A stretch of DNA of 64,000 nt, from assembly GCA_028583405.1 (NCBI GenBank), contig CM053256.1, forward strand, positions 5,589,995 to 5,653,994, given 5' to 3'. This document shows positions 34,143 through 47,600 of the stretch, in pieces. The notes under the pieces are model-generated. The model worked only from the letters and a program-made list of their open reading frames with translations, made no database searches and was not told the origin of the DNA. A program made the position numbers and the translations under genes. Source of the stretch: Pogonophryne albipinna. Taxonomy: Eukaryota; Chordata; Actinopteri; Perciformes; Artedidraconidae. Position 1 is the stretch's first letter. Each line of letters opens with the position of its first letter.

Positions 34143-35272
34143 CAGGGCTCGACATTATAAATGGCCCGCTGGCCCGGAAGCACTATTTAGACACCCCGGG
34201 CCAGCATAACGTACTTTCCACAAAATCCACAAAATATTGTTTAAAAAAAAATGTTTCCTGTGGTATTGGTATTTTGACTAGCAATTTTGTTAAATTGTTT
34301 CATTTATTAATAGCGTTTCGTGAGTCGCTTGTCTTTGTTGGGTGCAAAGCAAACAGCTGTTTGCGGAGCGCAGCGCGAGCAGGCTCCCGTGAGCGGGAGC
34401 GCGCTCCTTCACTACAGAGTATCGCGCCACCTAACCATTCGCCAAAATGTTTTTAATACGAGCGGTAACCGGCCAAGCGCCGGGCAAAAAAAACTATCTT
34501 CAAATAAAAGAAAGTCACCGGAGGAGTTAAAGGAGAGTGACAGGGAGTATGAGAAGAAGAGGGAGAGAAAGTTTCAGCTTGATCGATGAAGTTGGCTTCT
34601 AGTGGTGCAGTGACGCGTCCTAAAACCCTTTTATAATCTATCGATTAGATTTATGATTCGAAAATTATAAAAGTAGAGTAGACATGTGGAGATTATCCGG
34701 CTGAACAAAACGTGCATTTATCAAACAGGTTTGTTTTCCACAGACCTTATCTCCAGCTATTTTCCAAAACCCTGTGGAGAAATCCCATTGCTTTTTTATC
34801 GAGGGAACCAGCAGCTTACTTCCTGGTTTTAGGACGCGTCACTGGCTGCACCTCTCAATATGATGCCAATATAAACAAGGTCTTCTGTCGGCTCTGTACA
34901 TCAATGCCGACCTATTCTGACAAGTAAGTAAAGAGTAGAAAATATAAAGGTATTGGCTATAGGGAAATGTCCCAGCAGTTTAGGATAATGAAGGATCTAA
35001 TCTAATCTATAGCCATTACATGGATAACTCCTAATGACAGGAAGGCAGAAAGTGCATTATACAAATAATAATACTCATAATAATAGCAGAATTTTTTTAA
35101 CAATGACCACAATATCATTATTTTAATAAACCAAATATGAACAATTGAGGAAAAGGAGGAAGAACTGATTGACGAATGCTCCGGGCCAGTGGTTACAATG
35201 GTGGGGCCAGTGATAATACAATTCCACCGGCCCGGGGGGCCAGTGGCTTTTTACCCTTAATGTCTACCCCTG
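34143..35272 (+). mobile_element. hAT-like element with CAGGGCTCGACATTA ends
   Basis: Left end CAGGGCTCGACATTA and right end TAATGTCTACCCCTG differ at two positions as inverted repeats. A plus-strand stretch near 34510-34590 encodes LKESDREYEKKRERKFQLDR, the N-terminal motif of ZNF862-like hAT transposases. A Cys-x2-Cys piece (KVFCRLCTSMPT) follows at about 34873-34910. The 8-bp flanks do not match, so the duplication is decayed or the ends were altered. An element is nested at 34618-34844. Confidence 0.65.
34618..34844. mobile_element. Short MITE with perfect 19-bp inverted repeats, nested
   Basis: CAGTGACGCGTCCTAAAAC at the left and its exact complement at the right bound 227 bases. It splits the hAT-like element at 34143-35272. 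No clean target duplication is visible. Confidence 0.7.
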
Positions 35273-36006
35273 ATACAGCCCATGTAGTATGATAATGAAT
35301 TACAGCAAACATGTGCAATATATCCATTATTACAGCTCCGTGGGATGGCAGTAAGACGATATGGGTCCGTTCCTATTGTGCATCCATGGGTAAAGATAAA
35401 CGCAACTCACATTGGTTTCTCAAACAGCATCTCTGTAAACTACGTGTATTCACTGAATTTCACTCTCTGCCTTTAACGGCTCGTTGTAGCTCCAATAGCT
35501 CCAGCCCCCACCCTCCCTGTGAGCACAGTGTGCTCTGATTGGTCGGGACACGTAACATGAACGTGCCGGGTGGCGCGGTCCCGTGGGTTAGATGCGCGTT
35601 CATAATGCAGAGGGAAATAACTCTCAGAATAACGTTATTAGCACATTATTACAACTTGAGGAACGAATGTTTTTAATAAGGGCTATACAAGTGTTCATAC
35701 TGGGTAGTTTATTTAGTTTAAAAAAAATTATCCAACGATTTACAGACCATTCTTTCCCCATGTAAGTCAATGGGAAAAAGTGTTTCCGGGCCTGGCAACC
35801 AAACGGAAGTGTAGTACCGCCGTTTGGCCAGCACGAATATTTTCATGTGAGTCCGGCGCACTTCCTGGGGGCTTGAATAGCACCCATTGACTAGAGTGGC
35901 CGCGATCCTTGCGGACGCCGCGGCGCCGCTAGCTCCCTTATTACTTATCCTACTGTAGGTGCACATCCAACACATCGTTTATGATCGCAAGGACACACAG
36001 AATCTA
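35273..36006. other. Gene-free, repeat-like stretch
   Basis: Possibly the continuation of the repeat at 33605-34142 beyond the inserted hAT. No exon. Confidence 0.35.
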
Positions 36007-36150
36007 ACCCCTAGTTTCCACCGGGTCCGTCTGCGGCGCGTTACGGCTGCGGCGCGGTTTTGGTCCGGCCTCCTCCGGCGTCATACCCTACCGGGGTAAA
36101 AAATGCATTCATCATCATAATTATTCTATATAATTTACACATATTTCTCC
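36007..36150 (+). mobile_element. Truncated copy 2 of the 32939-33604 element
   Basis: Matches copy 1 from CCCCTAGTTTCCAC to CATACCCTAC. It then jumps to TGCATTCATCATCATAATT (copy 1 near 33314), an internal deletion of about 280 bases, and ends early. Confidence 0.75.
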
Positions 36151-37880
36151 CCTCTCCTGCAAGCTAGCATGCGCAGAGAGGCCACCAATTTTTTTTAACA
36201 TGAGTGTGTGCGGGACGATTTCCCTTGGATACTATTGGCTCTAACGGTCAGAAAGAGATGTCACATGTCAAAATCGAACAAGGGGGGCCAGAGATATGGA
36301 AAGTCCACCCAAATGGCCCCAGAAGAGGGTTTTTTTGCTAAATCTGTCTAAAAAGGTCAAATATCACTTGTTTTGCATCGATCTTGATACAGGGTACTTA
36401 TTATATGTTGTACTTTGGATTCCTAAAGCTTTTAGTCTACTAACCCATCATCCAAGGTTAGTTACTATAAGTACAAAATATTTTTTGGACGGACACTATA
36501 ATTTACAGTTTTTTACTATGTTCAATCTGAATTTTCTTTAAAATAAAAAACATCTATATTGATTCTGACTTTTCTACATCCAACTCACAGGGTTATCATT
36601 ACTTTGAGAAAAAAGATTATTAATTTAACCCTTTTAGAAGGGAAGATATGGTCATTTGTTCTGGGAATGTCATTTTCTAGCCTGAAACCTGAAAAACAGG
36701 CTTGGGGCCTAACAACCTAGTTTTATTTCATCACCTTTTATTTGGTTGTTTTTACATTAACGCTGCTGTCAAACACTGGTTCAGCGTTGTGAAGCTGCTG
36801 CCTCGACATTTACAACAGTATGCTTTGAAAGGAGATGGCACACAAAGCATAGAATATTTTCTTTGTTATCTCTTTATTAGACTCATTGTTCCCAAACAAG
36901 GGACGTACAGCATCAAGAGAAATATAAACAAATGGATAAGTATGTTACCATAGTTACATTGCAGACTGTCCAACCTTGCCTACAGCTGTTGGGGGCCGAT
37001 CACACCGTGACCAGTTTTTAGCAAAGCGTTTTCTGTGTGATCATGATGAAGAGACAATATGTTTCCACACAGAACATACAAAAGGATAACACATTAAATG
37101 CACATGTAGGCAAGATAAATGTATCTATTTGATGACATATTGGACACATCTTATCAGGAGCTCCTCAGCCTGCTGAGAGCTCTGTCAGTAGAGCCGAGCA
37201 ACTCTCTCTCATCATGTGTTAAACAGAAAACAATGCATGAATCCACCCTGCCATCACTTAAAAAATAGGGCAGATTATAAATATCTCAGGGCTCTGAAGT
37301 TAAATGCTGTATAATGTATCGACCTATGATTGAAAAGAAAAACAACTGACACACAAAATATTACTTGAAGGAAAAACATAATAGAAATTAAATCTTCATT
37401 AAAACCATTTATTTGTTTGCGTTTTTATTGTCATCACCTTCATAGTTTGTGTTTATTGTCTTTTTCTTTCTTCAGTTGGAATATCTCAATTTAAAATACT
37501 AACATACAATTAAAATACTGGGCTCAGAATGTAGTTAAAGTATCAAAAGTGCAGGAAGAATTATTCCTGTCAGTACTATATCATATATCACATAGCTATT
37601 GCTGATGCTGAGCCCTTTAAGCTGGTTGAAGTAAGCCTACATTTCACAACGTTATAAACTGTATAACTTTATATATAGTTTATAACAATACATCAAAAGC
37701 TGATTATATGTTAAACCCTGATTTTCAACTTAACCAGTAACCAGCTCTCATAAGTGTTGTAGAGAGACAATTACAAAAACTAGTTATTTTCCTCTTTAAA
37801 TTTAAAGTAGGCCTACTTACTCAAGACTCGGTTAAGCCCGGATAAAGATTGTACTTGTCTTGTCAGGTCACTTCTCTTCT
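36151..37880. other. Gene-free stretch
   Basis: A/T-rich; nothing recognised. Confidence 0.4.
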
Positions 37881-37900
37881 TTTGTCTCATCGTCCAGAGC

Positions 37901-37963
37901 TATAAAAGCTTCTGACTCTCTGACATAATTCACCGTTAGATTGAGAACCCAAGGAGTTAAGGT
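37901..37963 (+). promoter_or_regulatory. Candidate TATA promoter and short first exon
   Basis: TATAAAAG at 37901-37908 is followed, at the usual 25-55 base distance, by a short segment ending in the near-consensus donor AAG|GTATGT (exon end 37961). The layout matches a tissue-specific gene with a short non-coding first exon, but no downstream coding exon is recognised. Confidence 0.35.
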
Positions 37964-40900
37964 ATGTCTCTTGCTTCACTTTGGTGTTTCTTTTCCTTTT
38001 TATGGCTGTAAACAGAAATATTTTGTTCGAGTTTGAGGGAAACACATTTGCTAGGTCGTACATGATTTAATTCAACCTGTATTTCACCAAATATTGTGAA
38101 TCAGATGTAGCCGTTGAATGATAACTTAAACGCTCAGATCAAGCGATTGATGGAGAAGTTTGTGCATCAGGTGATCGACTAGACCAAGGCCCGGCTCCCC
38201 CCAGGTAAAACTTGTGTTGGTTTGATCCATCTGCAAAATGCTCCCTTTTGGTTGTTTCCAAAGCACTTCACTGGGTTTGTCTGTCATGGTACTTTCTTTT
38301 AATTAGCTGAGATGTAATGCTTGAATGTCATCTTTAAACCGGTTTTAAATTCATCATGACTTATTCTTTATTTTTGCTCATATGGGTTCATACTTACATT
38401 ATGAGCACAGAGATTAATTTATGAAAAGCCAAAGGGAAAGTAATCAAGTTGAAATGGAATATATTGTGGCAGAATCTGATGAGAGTTACTCATTGAAGTG
38501 TACATCGATATCAACATTACCTCTAACCATTGGGTCATTGATGTTTTCCATCATTCATGGTTCAATATTCTGAAGGAGCTGTCAAGAAGGTTGGAGCGTT
38601 GATAAGCCGTACAATAATGGATGTATTGACTTTATGCCAATGATTAACCTTATACAAAACCAGAATAATAACCAGGACAAATCTGACCATGTAAAAGTAT
38701 AATTTTATTACACTTGGAAAATGAATGAAAGGTTTAAAAAAGCGACATTTGTGTATTTAGACAAATTGGGCACAGATTACATCAAGTTCTTTAGTATTTC
38801 AGAAAAACCTTATTTACAGTTTTATCCAGTTTCTGATAACAGAACAATCCTAACAAATGTTTTCCATGTGAAAAAACGGTTCAAACTGTGGGTTTAAAGG
38901 TAATTGTGAGGTAATTGTGGCATATTTGTTTTGAAAATAAGAAAATGTGTGTTTCTTACCAGTTAAAATCCACCTTTCCGGTATGCTGCCATCTAAAATA
39001 CACAGACGGGACAGATAAAATTACGGCAAACACTTCAGATGTAAACCAATATAATTTAAATAAAAAAGATGATGGATAAAGGTAAATCACTCTAAAACCA
39101 AACATAATGGTCCGTTATAGATCAGCAATGATTTTGAAACACACAGTCAATTCCTTATCTACCAATAACTCAAAAGTATTTGCATGCTGTAAAAAAATCA
39201 GATTAATATCAGCCATATCTGGGCAATTTATTTCACTGTGACATATAGTTGAAAGGTTAAATACATTTTGCAAGACTACTATTTACAAAACGGTGCCTTT
39301 AAATATCTTTAATACAGGGTTTTCATACAAATTGTGCGACTTCTCCACGGAGATAAATTGTGATTTGACCCAGTTTAGTCTGTTCTGCACAATAACACAT
39401 CAGTAATTGCAGCTCATCTTTTTTGGAAGTAGCTGGAACACTTGAGGTTTTATTATGCCACCGCCCAAAGGGAAGATTAAAGCTCAGAGTTACATTTTGA
39501 AAGAAATGAAACAGACATGGCTTGTATTTGGGTTTCTGTCTCAAAGCAGTGAGGAGGACAATGACTTGTTGTCAGCTTAATCACAAAACAACAAAATCAC
39601 TAGTCTTCCATGCTGCTATGGACTTAATCTCTCAGACGATGAAGGCATTTAAATAACTGATACGTTTTTTTCCTAAATGTATTCTCTGTCTGTTAATACA
39701 AAATGTCAAATTCAACAATGAAATCAGCGGGAAGAGTACATGGATTATTAGCTCTCTCAATAGTAGCCTATGCGTATGAGTAATTTAACTACAGTATTCT
39801 TCACACTATTGTTTTGTCACTGAGTCTCCTTCCTGTTCTGTTGCCAAGCTACACGTTATACTCAAGGTGGCCTCCTTGAGCTAATGTGTGATCCTATGGA
39901 GGCAGGGCTGAAGGAGCTCTCCTTCAAACCAAACTTTCTTCAGCACTCTGAAACTTCTCTCTGAAGGCCGAGGGATGTTTTTCACGGAGGAAGAACTGGC
40001 AGTCCTGCGTGGCCTTCTCCTTGTGAGATTAAATGAATCGGTTGGCAGCCTGTCAAGAAACAATTTGTAAAAGTGCTCAAACTCATGCTTGAAAGAAAAA
40101 CACTTTCAGGACAGATTACCGCTGCAATTATCTCTGTGCGACTCTTTCATTATGTTCCATCTACCAGTTTTCATATTTGAAAGCAGGATTTATAAATTCT
40201 GTATTTGCCTATGTGAATATTTAGTCCAATTTTGCCTCGAGATTGTGTTATTCAACATATAAATGTACACTTCTATCTTATGAACGTGCATATGCAGTTT
40301 CTCTACCTTGAAACATGGAACAAACCGTTTTGTGTGAACCTGTGGAGGGGTCCAGAGTGTTCTGGAGGAAGAACAAGGCCAAGTCATGGGTTGGTATCAG
40401 AGTTATCTTTCAGGACACACTGTGATCCGAGGGTCGGTACGAGCAGTGATAGCCCTGCACGCTGAAACAGAGAGAACACAAAGGCTGACAGGCTGTATTT
40501 CAGTCAGTGTGCTGTGTTTTTATGAACTGACGTCAGTGTTAATCAGTTCAGTGTCAGTTTGATTCAGCTGTCAGTCAGCGAAGCTACTGCAATAAAGTAG
40601 ATGGTAAAAAGAAAGGATGCAGTCAGAATGTTAATCCTATACACTTTCAGATTTTTAAAGCTCTTCTCAAATAATATTAATATAAAGCTTATACTGATGA
40701 TACTTTAGTTTAACAACGGTATCATATGTTTACTGGTAGTATTTATGTAGAAGTGTAGTGACTTTTTTTTTTTTATGCCGAAAGTTGATTCAAATTTCCA
40801 ATCTGAAAACAGGCTGCTTTTCTTTATAACAAAATGAATATTTCGGGGTTTTGGACTGAGGTTTTGAGAAATAAATGATATATTTGAAGCATCACCTGCC

Positions 40901-42333
40901 CTTGGATACTTTGGCATTTAACACTTTTTCTTTAGTAGACCCAAAAATTATCGCTTAGCTAAAAGAAACAGCAATATAAGAATATACAGTATTACATAAA
41001 TACAATTAATCGAAAAGTCAAATAAATAATTGGTTTTTGAATGAGATAAACATTTCCTACTAACTCAATTGATCACTAGGAATAAACTATGGCAGTTTGC
41101 AAACACTGATTATTTTACATGTAGGGGTAAAACATTTCTTCACTCAATACACCATCTATCCTTTCTCAACCCCTTTGCTGAAAGTACTGCATTCATTTAA
41201 CATTTCTCTTGCTTGCATGTACTGCACTTAATTCCACATTATCAAGTCTACAGGTTCCAGGTAAGGTCGTAACGTTGTCAATAATGATCAATAATTTAAC
41301 ATTGATAATAGCGTTTTGGACATCTGAAGTCAGCTTTTGAGCCAAGACTTACAGTCAGTTGTTTCTCCATGGCACTTTGCCATTTTGTTAATGTTATAGC
41401 TGGACTCATGCAACAGTGATGGACACATACAGTTTTACAGAGATGGAAACATGTAGCAGTGAATACATCGACAAATTAAATGCTTTATTTATATCAGAAA
41501 CATTTTATTTTTGTCTTATAAATTAGACTTGCTTGTATAGGATCAGCCTTTTCTTGCTTTATATCAAATAAAACATAGTTTTCCTTCTTGTTACAGAATA
41601 AAAAGAAATAAACAAATCTAAATAAAAGATTTCTGCCACTTAGTAATGTGTGTAATTATTTGGACATTCACATATAGAATTTCATTGTGTGATTCCTATG
41701 TGTGAATCCTGAACATGAATGCGGAAGATGCTGTGAGTATTTTCTGAAACTTGATAGCATGTCGGCCAACACTGCTGCTGTCTCACTAGAGCCTCTACGC
41801 AGACAACCGTGTGTGTGAGTGTGTGTTTGTGTGTGTGGACAGCACAGACACAATGAAACCTGATCTGCGAGTGTGTGTGTGATTTTGCTAGTATTTGTGT
41901 GAGCACACATTTAAAGAATGTCAGTATAGTGTGTGTGTCTGTTTTAGGAATGTTTGCATTGGTTTTTAAACCAAAATGTGCATTTTAAAGAATTTATACA
42001 AGAATGGCTAAGAACAACCAGATGTTGCATGATACATTGACAGGTTGATGTTAAATGCAGGCATGCAGAGAATGAATGTGCCAATTGCACAACTGAAAAT
42101 CAATAAGAGAAAGTGGCTGACATTGACAGAAAATGGCAAGACATTTATTAAATATAGGGGAAATGTGTTTTCAGATTAAAAGACTTTTTAAAAAAAAATA
42201 TACAGGACAAAAACAAAAATATTCAAAGGGCGATATATATGTTATCGGTTTATCTCAGTCGAAACAATGAAAATAACTGCAATATAATGAGAGACACACT
42301 GATCTTTCTGAAGTTAAAATAGTTGCCACTTAC
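37964..42333. other. Stretch without a confident gene
   Basis: Contains overlapping 40-60 codon open frames at 39840-40070 (see findings) but no recognised domain. Confidence 0.35.
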
Positions 42334-42406
42334 CATTTCTGAATTGGGCACCTGGGGTCATCCACAAGGGCGTTGATTGCAGGTGCACACAAAAGAGCAA
42401 TTTTCA
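42334..42406 (-). other. Exon-like segment with good splice sites
   Basis: Seventy-three bases on the minus strand between acceptor CTTTGTGCAG and donor ATG|GTAAGT. One frame is open throughout (KIALLCAPAINALVDDPRC), the first codon being split if the preceding exon ends in A. No family recognised; it could be chance. Confidence 0.25.
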
Positions 42407-42901
42407 CTGCACAAAGAAAAGCGGAGTCTTTGTAAGAAAAAGATAAAATGAAACTCACTTGAATTGATCAAAAAGGTTTTTTAAAAAACATACTTTTTGT
42501 AGACTGGCGGAAAATATGCTAAAATACTTAGGGGTTGAGAAAATAAGAATTGAAGGGGCCAATCTCTAATACCCAGCGGAGCAAGAGAGCGCAGTCGATG
42601 TTGGCCTCTGAGGAAAAAAAGCCAGAGTCTGTCTCCAATGACCAGTGGTGAACACTGATAGATATAGTTTTGCTGGCATGGGTTATGTTTTTACTCAGAA
42701 CTGACAGACAGACAGCCCCCATGCACACAGGTGCTATTCAAGTAAACTGTGTAAAAGTGACGTCACTGAGAAAAATCTAGCCCACAACCCTTTTCAACAC
42801 TCAAGTCCCACCCACTGCATGTTGCTCTGTTCATATTTTTCCCATTTTCTCCTTTTTTCTTTCTCTCTCTGCATCTCCACTTCTCTGTTCTCGCTCTCTC
42901 T

Positions 42902-43067
<166 letters not shown>

Positions 43068-43069
43068 GC

Positions 43070-44518
43070 ACAACAAAAATCATTGTAAAGTGCATGTTTT
43101 CCTTTTGCAGAATGTACAATATGCTCTGAATGTCTTTGTTTCTCCACTACTTTGTGTGTCTTTTGCAAATGTGCTCCTGATGTGAGACCACCAAAAGGAA
43201 GCTTCCCCCGATTTTCATAGCCCTCCAATTTGGGGCACGGTCGTCCCTCTCTCTCTCCCTCCCTCTCTCTCTAATGCTGAAACACCACTTTGTGAAATTA
43301 CAGTACAATTTGGAAAAGTAGAAACAGGCAGCAGGCAATTCAGGTGCTCAGCCTCCGCAACAATGGAGTGCCGGCCTTGGTGATGGTTGCTAGGCGATGG
43401 AGGAAATACAATGGCCTCCTCTGAAACCAAAGGCCCTTAAGTGGACTGACAGAAGTGAAAGCACACATACACACACTCACAAAATACAGCGATGCAGGGT
43501 AAAAGAGGGAGTAAGTGAAGCTGTGCACCTCTGTGTGCAGACGCTCGACCAAAATATTGCAGTTGCTGTTCCGAACATGAAGAGGGATTGAACTGTATAG
43601 GAAGGATTGAGCTTTTTTTTAGTAAGAAACTTGCAAAATTTGGAAGGCTATTCTTGGACATGTGAACAGCTATGTGCATGTATTGACTAAATAAGCTGTT
43701 GCTACATGCCTGTATTGGATAATTTCGTTGGGGGGGCTTTTTTGCTTTTGAAGACGTCTTAGGACAACCTGATAGTGGTAGATAATATTTCAGACGGAGC
43801 AATGTATTGACCAATCACATGGTCAATAGAACAACAATCAGTGGCAGTGCACGTCTGGCAGCCTGTCTGCTTCTCCACCTGTCCATTTCTTCGTCTATCC
43901 ATCCATTCTTACATATGACAATCTATCTGCTGCCATGTGTCCCAAAAACATCCATCCATGCATCCACCTGTCAAATCCAATCATCCAGATAATGAAGCAA
44001 CATTGTAAACTGTGTCACTGCTGTGAATGTCAATCTATAGGCCTTTATGGAGACTACAATATTTGAATTGTCCTGTATGCAGTCTTGATTATGAAATAAA
44101 TCAAATCTATAAAGATACAATTTACACATCCCCTCTTTTTCAGATATGTCAGCCACATTTAAACGTTAGGTTTATCAAACAATGTATGAAAGAGATAAAC
44201 AAACAAACACTCAAATATAAACAATTACATTTTGAATAAAGACCCAAAAGAAGAAACAGTAGGCTATAGAACATCACCAGTTAAACACAACATAACAAAG
44301 TACATCAATATCCATCAACCATGAAAGTATTAGGAATGCTCCTTTTACCTTCTGCTGCTCGAGGATCTGATACCAGCAGGTTGGGCTCAAGCAAGGAAAT
44401 TACACAAAGGGGGGGGGCTGTAATATGTAGAAATGGACATACAAAGTGTTGTTTGCAGTGGTGATAACGAGAATGGACCACACCAGCATTAAGTAAGTTA
44501 ATAAATGCTCCAGCTGAC
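43070..44518. other. Gene-free stretch
   Basis: Simple CT-rich runs near 43240-43270; nothing else recognised. Confidence 0.4.
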
Positions 44519-44600
44519 GAATTAGCTAGCTAGCTAGCTCCCAGCCAAGCCAGCTAATTAGCTATAGCCTAGCAGGCTAATTAGCTATTGAGCTAGCTTA
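44519..44600 (+). repeat. AGCT-rich palindromic repeat
   Basis: Clustered TAGCTAGC/AATTAGCTA motifs, self-complementary over several arms. Confidence 0.6.
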
Positions 44601-47600
44601 CTGACCACACTTTTCACCAGTATTATTTTGTTCGTTTGGTCTCACTGTTCTTAAAGCTAAGGTGAAAGACAAAACGTAATGTGTGTTAGGTAGTTAGACA
44701 AGAAGTAAACTTGGAGCAAGAATCAATAATTTTCCTTTAATTCATTTTTGTTTCATTTTGAAAAAAAAATATCAGATGAATTAAGAAAAGTGCCATCATC
44801 TGGATTTTTAAGGAAGGGAATTATATTGTGGGTGTATTCAGTTTCAAAATATAAAATGTACTTATGATCTTGTGAAATTCAATACTTATAAGGTAAAAGC
44901 AAGTTTATATTCTCAATGTTAAATGTCCAGCTAAATGTGCTTCTAGTTTTATTCCTTCTTTGAACATGTTGATGATGATTCTCATTGTTACACTTTATAT
45001 CTGTCAAAAATAAATTAAAGCTCTCTTATATTATTCTCACATAACTTAAGTAGCTTTTTACAACGAAGGAAAACCTTTCAGGTGAAATGTTCTCTTTCTC
45101 CTGTCAATCTAAAGCGTTATTTTCTGTTTAAAAAACTTGAATGCATAACTGAAAAAAATCTAATTCAATTTCTACTGTTAGTAGGGATATAAGATATATA
45201 TCATCAATGTTTTGTGTGAAATAATATGTATTAAAAGAAAACAAGAAGACAAGGGAAAGATCTTTATTTATTTAACAAAAGCCATAACAATTTTGATAAT
45301 TACTGCCTGGCGGTTTGGGCTTCCTGCCTATGCCTAAATCACTGAGCAATAGAGCACATGCTGACCTTTTGAGACATTTCTATCAACGGTGAAAATACTA
45401 AGAAGGCCAGTATCCCTCTGAAGTACTCCCCTTCCCCTTCAATCTCATTTCCCCCCATACACATCTCCCTCATCTGCTGGAGAGAAACTGAAGCACCACT
45501 TCAAGCCAGCGCTTATTATTTGCTCCTTTCCGAAGCCCGGCCTCTGAAGTACTGCACTCATTTAGGACCTGTAATGTAGATTCCATTTCAGATGCTATTA
45601 GGCCTCATCCGTTACAGCAGACGGGCCTATTCGTTATTCCTCCACTGCTCACTCCATCCTCCATGCCTCACCTCCACACGTGGCTGTCCACCCCTCCTCC
45701 CCTTTCTGTTTTCATTCTGCAACCCCTCCACTCAACCTCTTACTCCTCCTCGCTCCTCCACCCATCTGTCCCACTATCCCATCCTGCCATCTCTCCACTC
45801 CAGCACTCATCTGACCACCCCCGTTTCTTCCTCTCTCCCTCCCTCCCTCCCCCTCGGTCCATCCACTTCACTCCACTCCACTCCCATCCCCAGCCTTGCC
45901 CCCAGGGGAGCACTGCAAACTGCTTATTCAACAATCGGCCGCCATAAAGATATGTAATGACATTTTCGAAGGCAAAGAGGCCTGTGTGGTTTTTAATTCA
46001 TATTTAATGGCTGTCAGGCTAAATAGCCCTATCCTAAATGGGAGAGAGGCATGCTGTTCTTCCACTTAAAACTGAGGGCCGTCTGCCTGTGGATATCTGC
46101 TGGCTGTCCAGAGCTACTGATGCCTCTTTCTGTTGGGAAATCACTCTCATTACAAGACACAAGCTATTGAAGCTTGAGCATGAATTATTTTGCAACAAGA
46201 ACATAAAACAAAACCTTTTTTCTAAATTAATAAATGACATTATGAGCAGAAAACATGTAGGTCAGTGGGGCGCTCATGCCAAAACAAAAGCTTCAGCATG
46301 AGCAGAGTAAGAAGTCTTCAGGTTTTTTTTATTAGAAAAAAGTATCATTACCTAAATGAAAAAACATTTTGAAAGTAAAAGTACAGTAAAGTAAAGAAGT
46401 AATGTGAAGTGGTACTTAAAGTATTTTGAAATTGTTTTTAAGCTTAGTATGAGTAAATGTTCATATGCATGAGCATGTCGTGTTTTGCAAAAATAAACCT
46501 ACTTTTACTTCTACTTTCAAAACACTCCTAAAATTGAATATGATTGCCACGTGCCATAAAATAAACTCATAACCATCAAAGTCATAAAGTTGGCTTTGGT
46601 AGTTGCTCTTATTGACAAACAATTTGCAAGAGGGTAATTGTATGGTATCATAATTCAGAAGGATGTCTCTGTTCAGTCTGGACTTGTGCCTTTTACGGTT
46701 CCTCAAGGAAATTATTTGAGGTTTTTTTCCTTCACATACTTATATCAAAAGGAAGCGGAATTACTTTATTTTCCACATTTTCCTCATTTTAAAATTACAT
46801 AGTCAACATTTTTATGGTTCAGTTTATGCATAGAATATTATACCGTTTGAATATGCTGTTCCTGGAAAACCTAAAGGAGTGTTCAGCTTTTCAGTTGAAC
46901 CATTAAAAACATTTTAAGCCAGACCAGCGGACTACACGTAAATATCTCAAGAACACATATTTCGTTTGATTGCTATGAAACAGATATCCATTTTCCCAGG
47001 GGAGGGATTTTGCTCATCTAACATTTCTTTAATAACATCATCATGTCAAACATTCTAATTATGTAATACTTTTGATCGTGCCAACATGTTTTTTAGAATC
47101 AAGTTAAGATATTTCCATGATCCTCAGCTGTTCAGTGCTAAAGAGCAAATGGTAAACTAGATGATGAAATACACTTAAACATCAGCATGTTAAGAGCAAA
47201 TTGGGAGCCCTTTACCTTTAAAGACTACCATTTAGCTCAATATACCATACAGTTCAGCCTTGGCTATTTTATTATTTCTTTTACAGAGAGAAATGGAAAG
47301 CTCAGATATGTTTTGCTGTCAACATTCTCCAGGCTTTGCCCTCACTGTGAATAAGCTAATTGCTAACCTCTAACCAGCCCTGATGTTTTAGAGGTTGGAC
47401 TGCGTGTGGACCTTTTCCCCTGACCGCCTGGAAAATGTGAGCAAGAGGGATTTGATCTTATACCATTTAAGAGTTACTGATATTCTTAATCTTAATTAAG
47501 GCAGCATCTGTTTTGGTAAATCATTAATTTGACACTTAAACAGTTTTGTTATTAAATCCTCTCAGTATGAACAAACACCTATAAAAGGTTAACAATATAC

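Noticed and set aside
45592..45957. 121-codon Pro/Ser/Leu-rich frame
   Set aside because: A product of the pyrimidine-rich block; low complexity and no domain.
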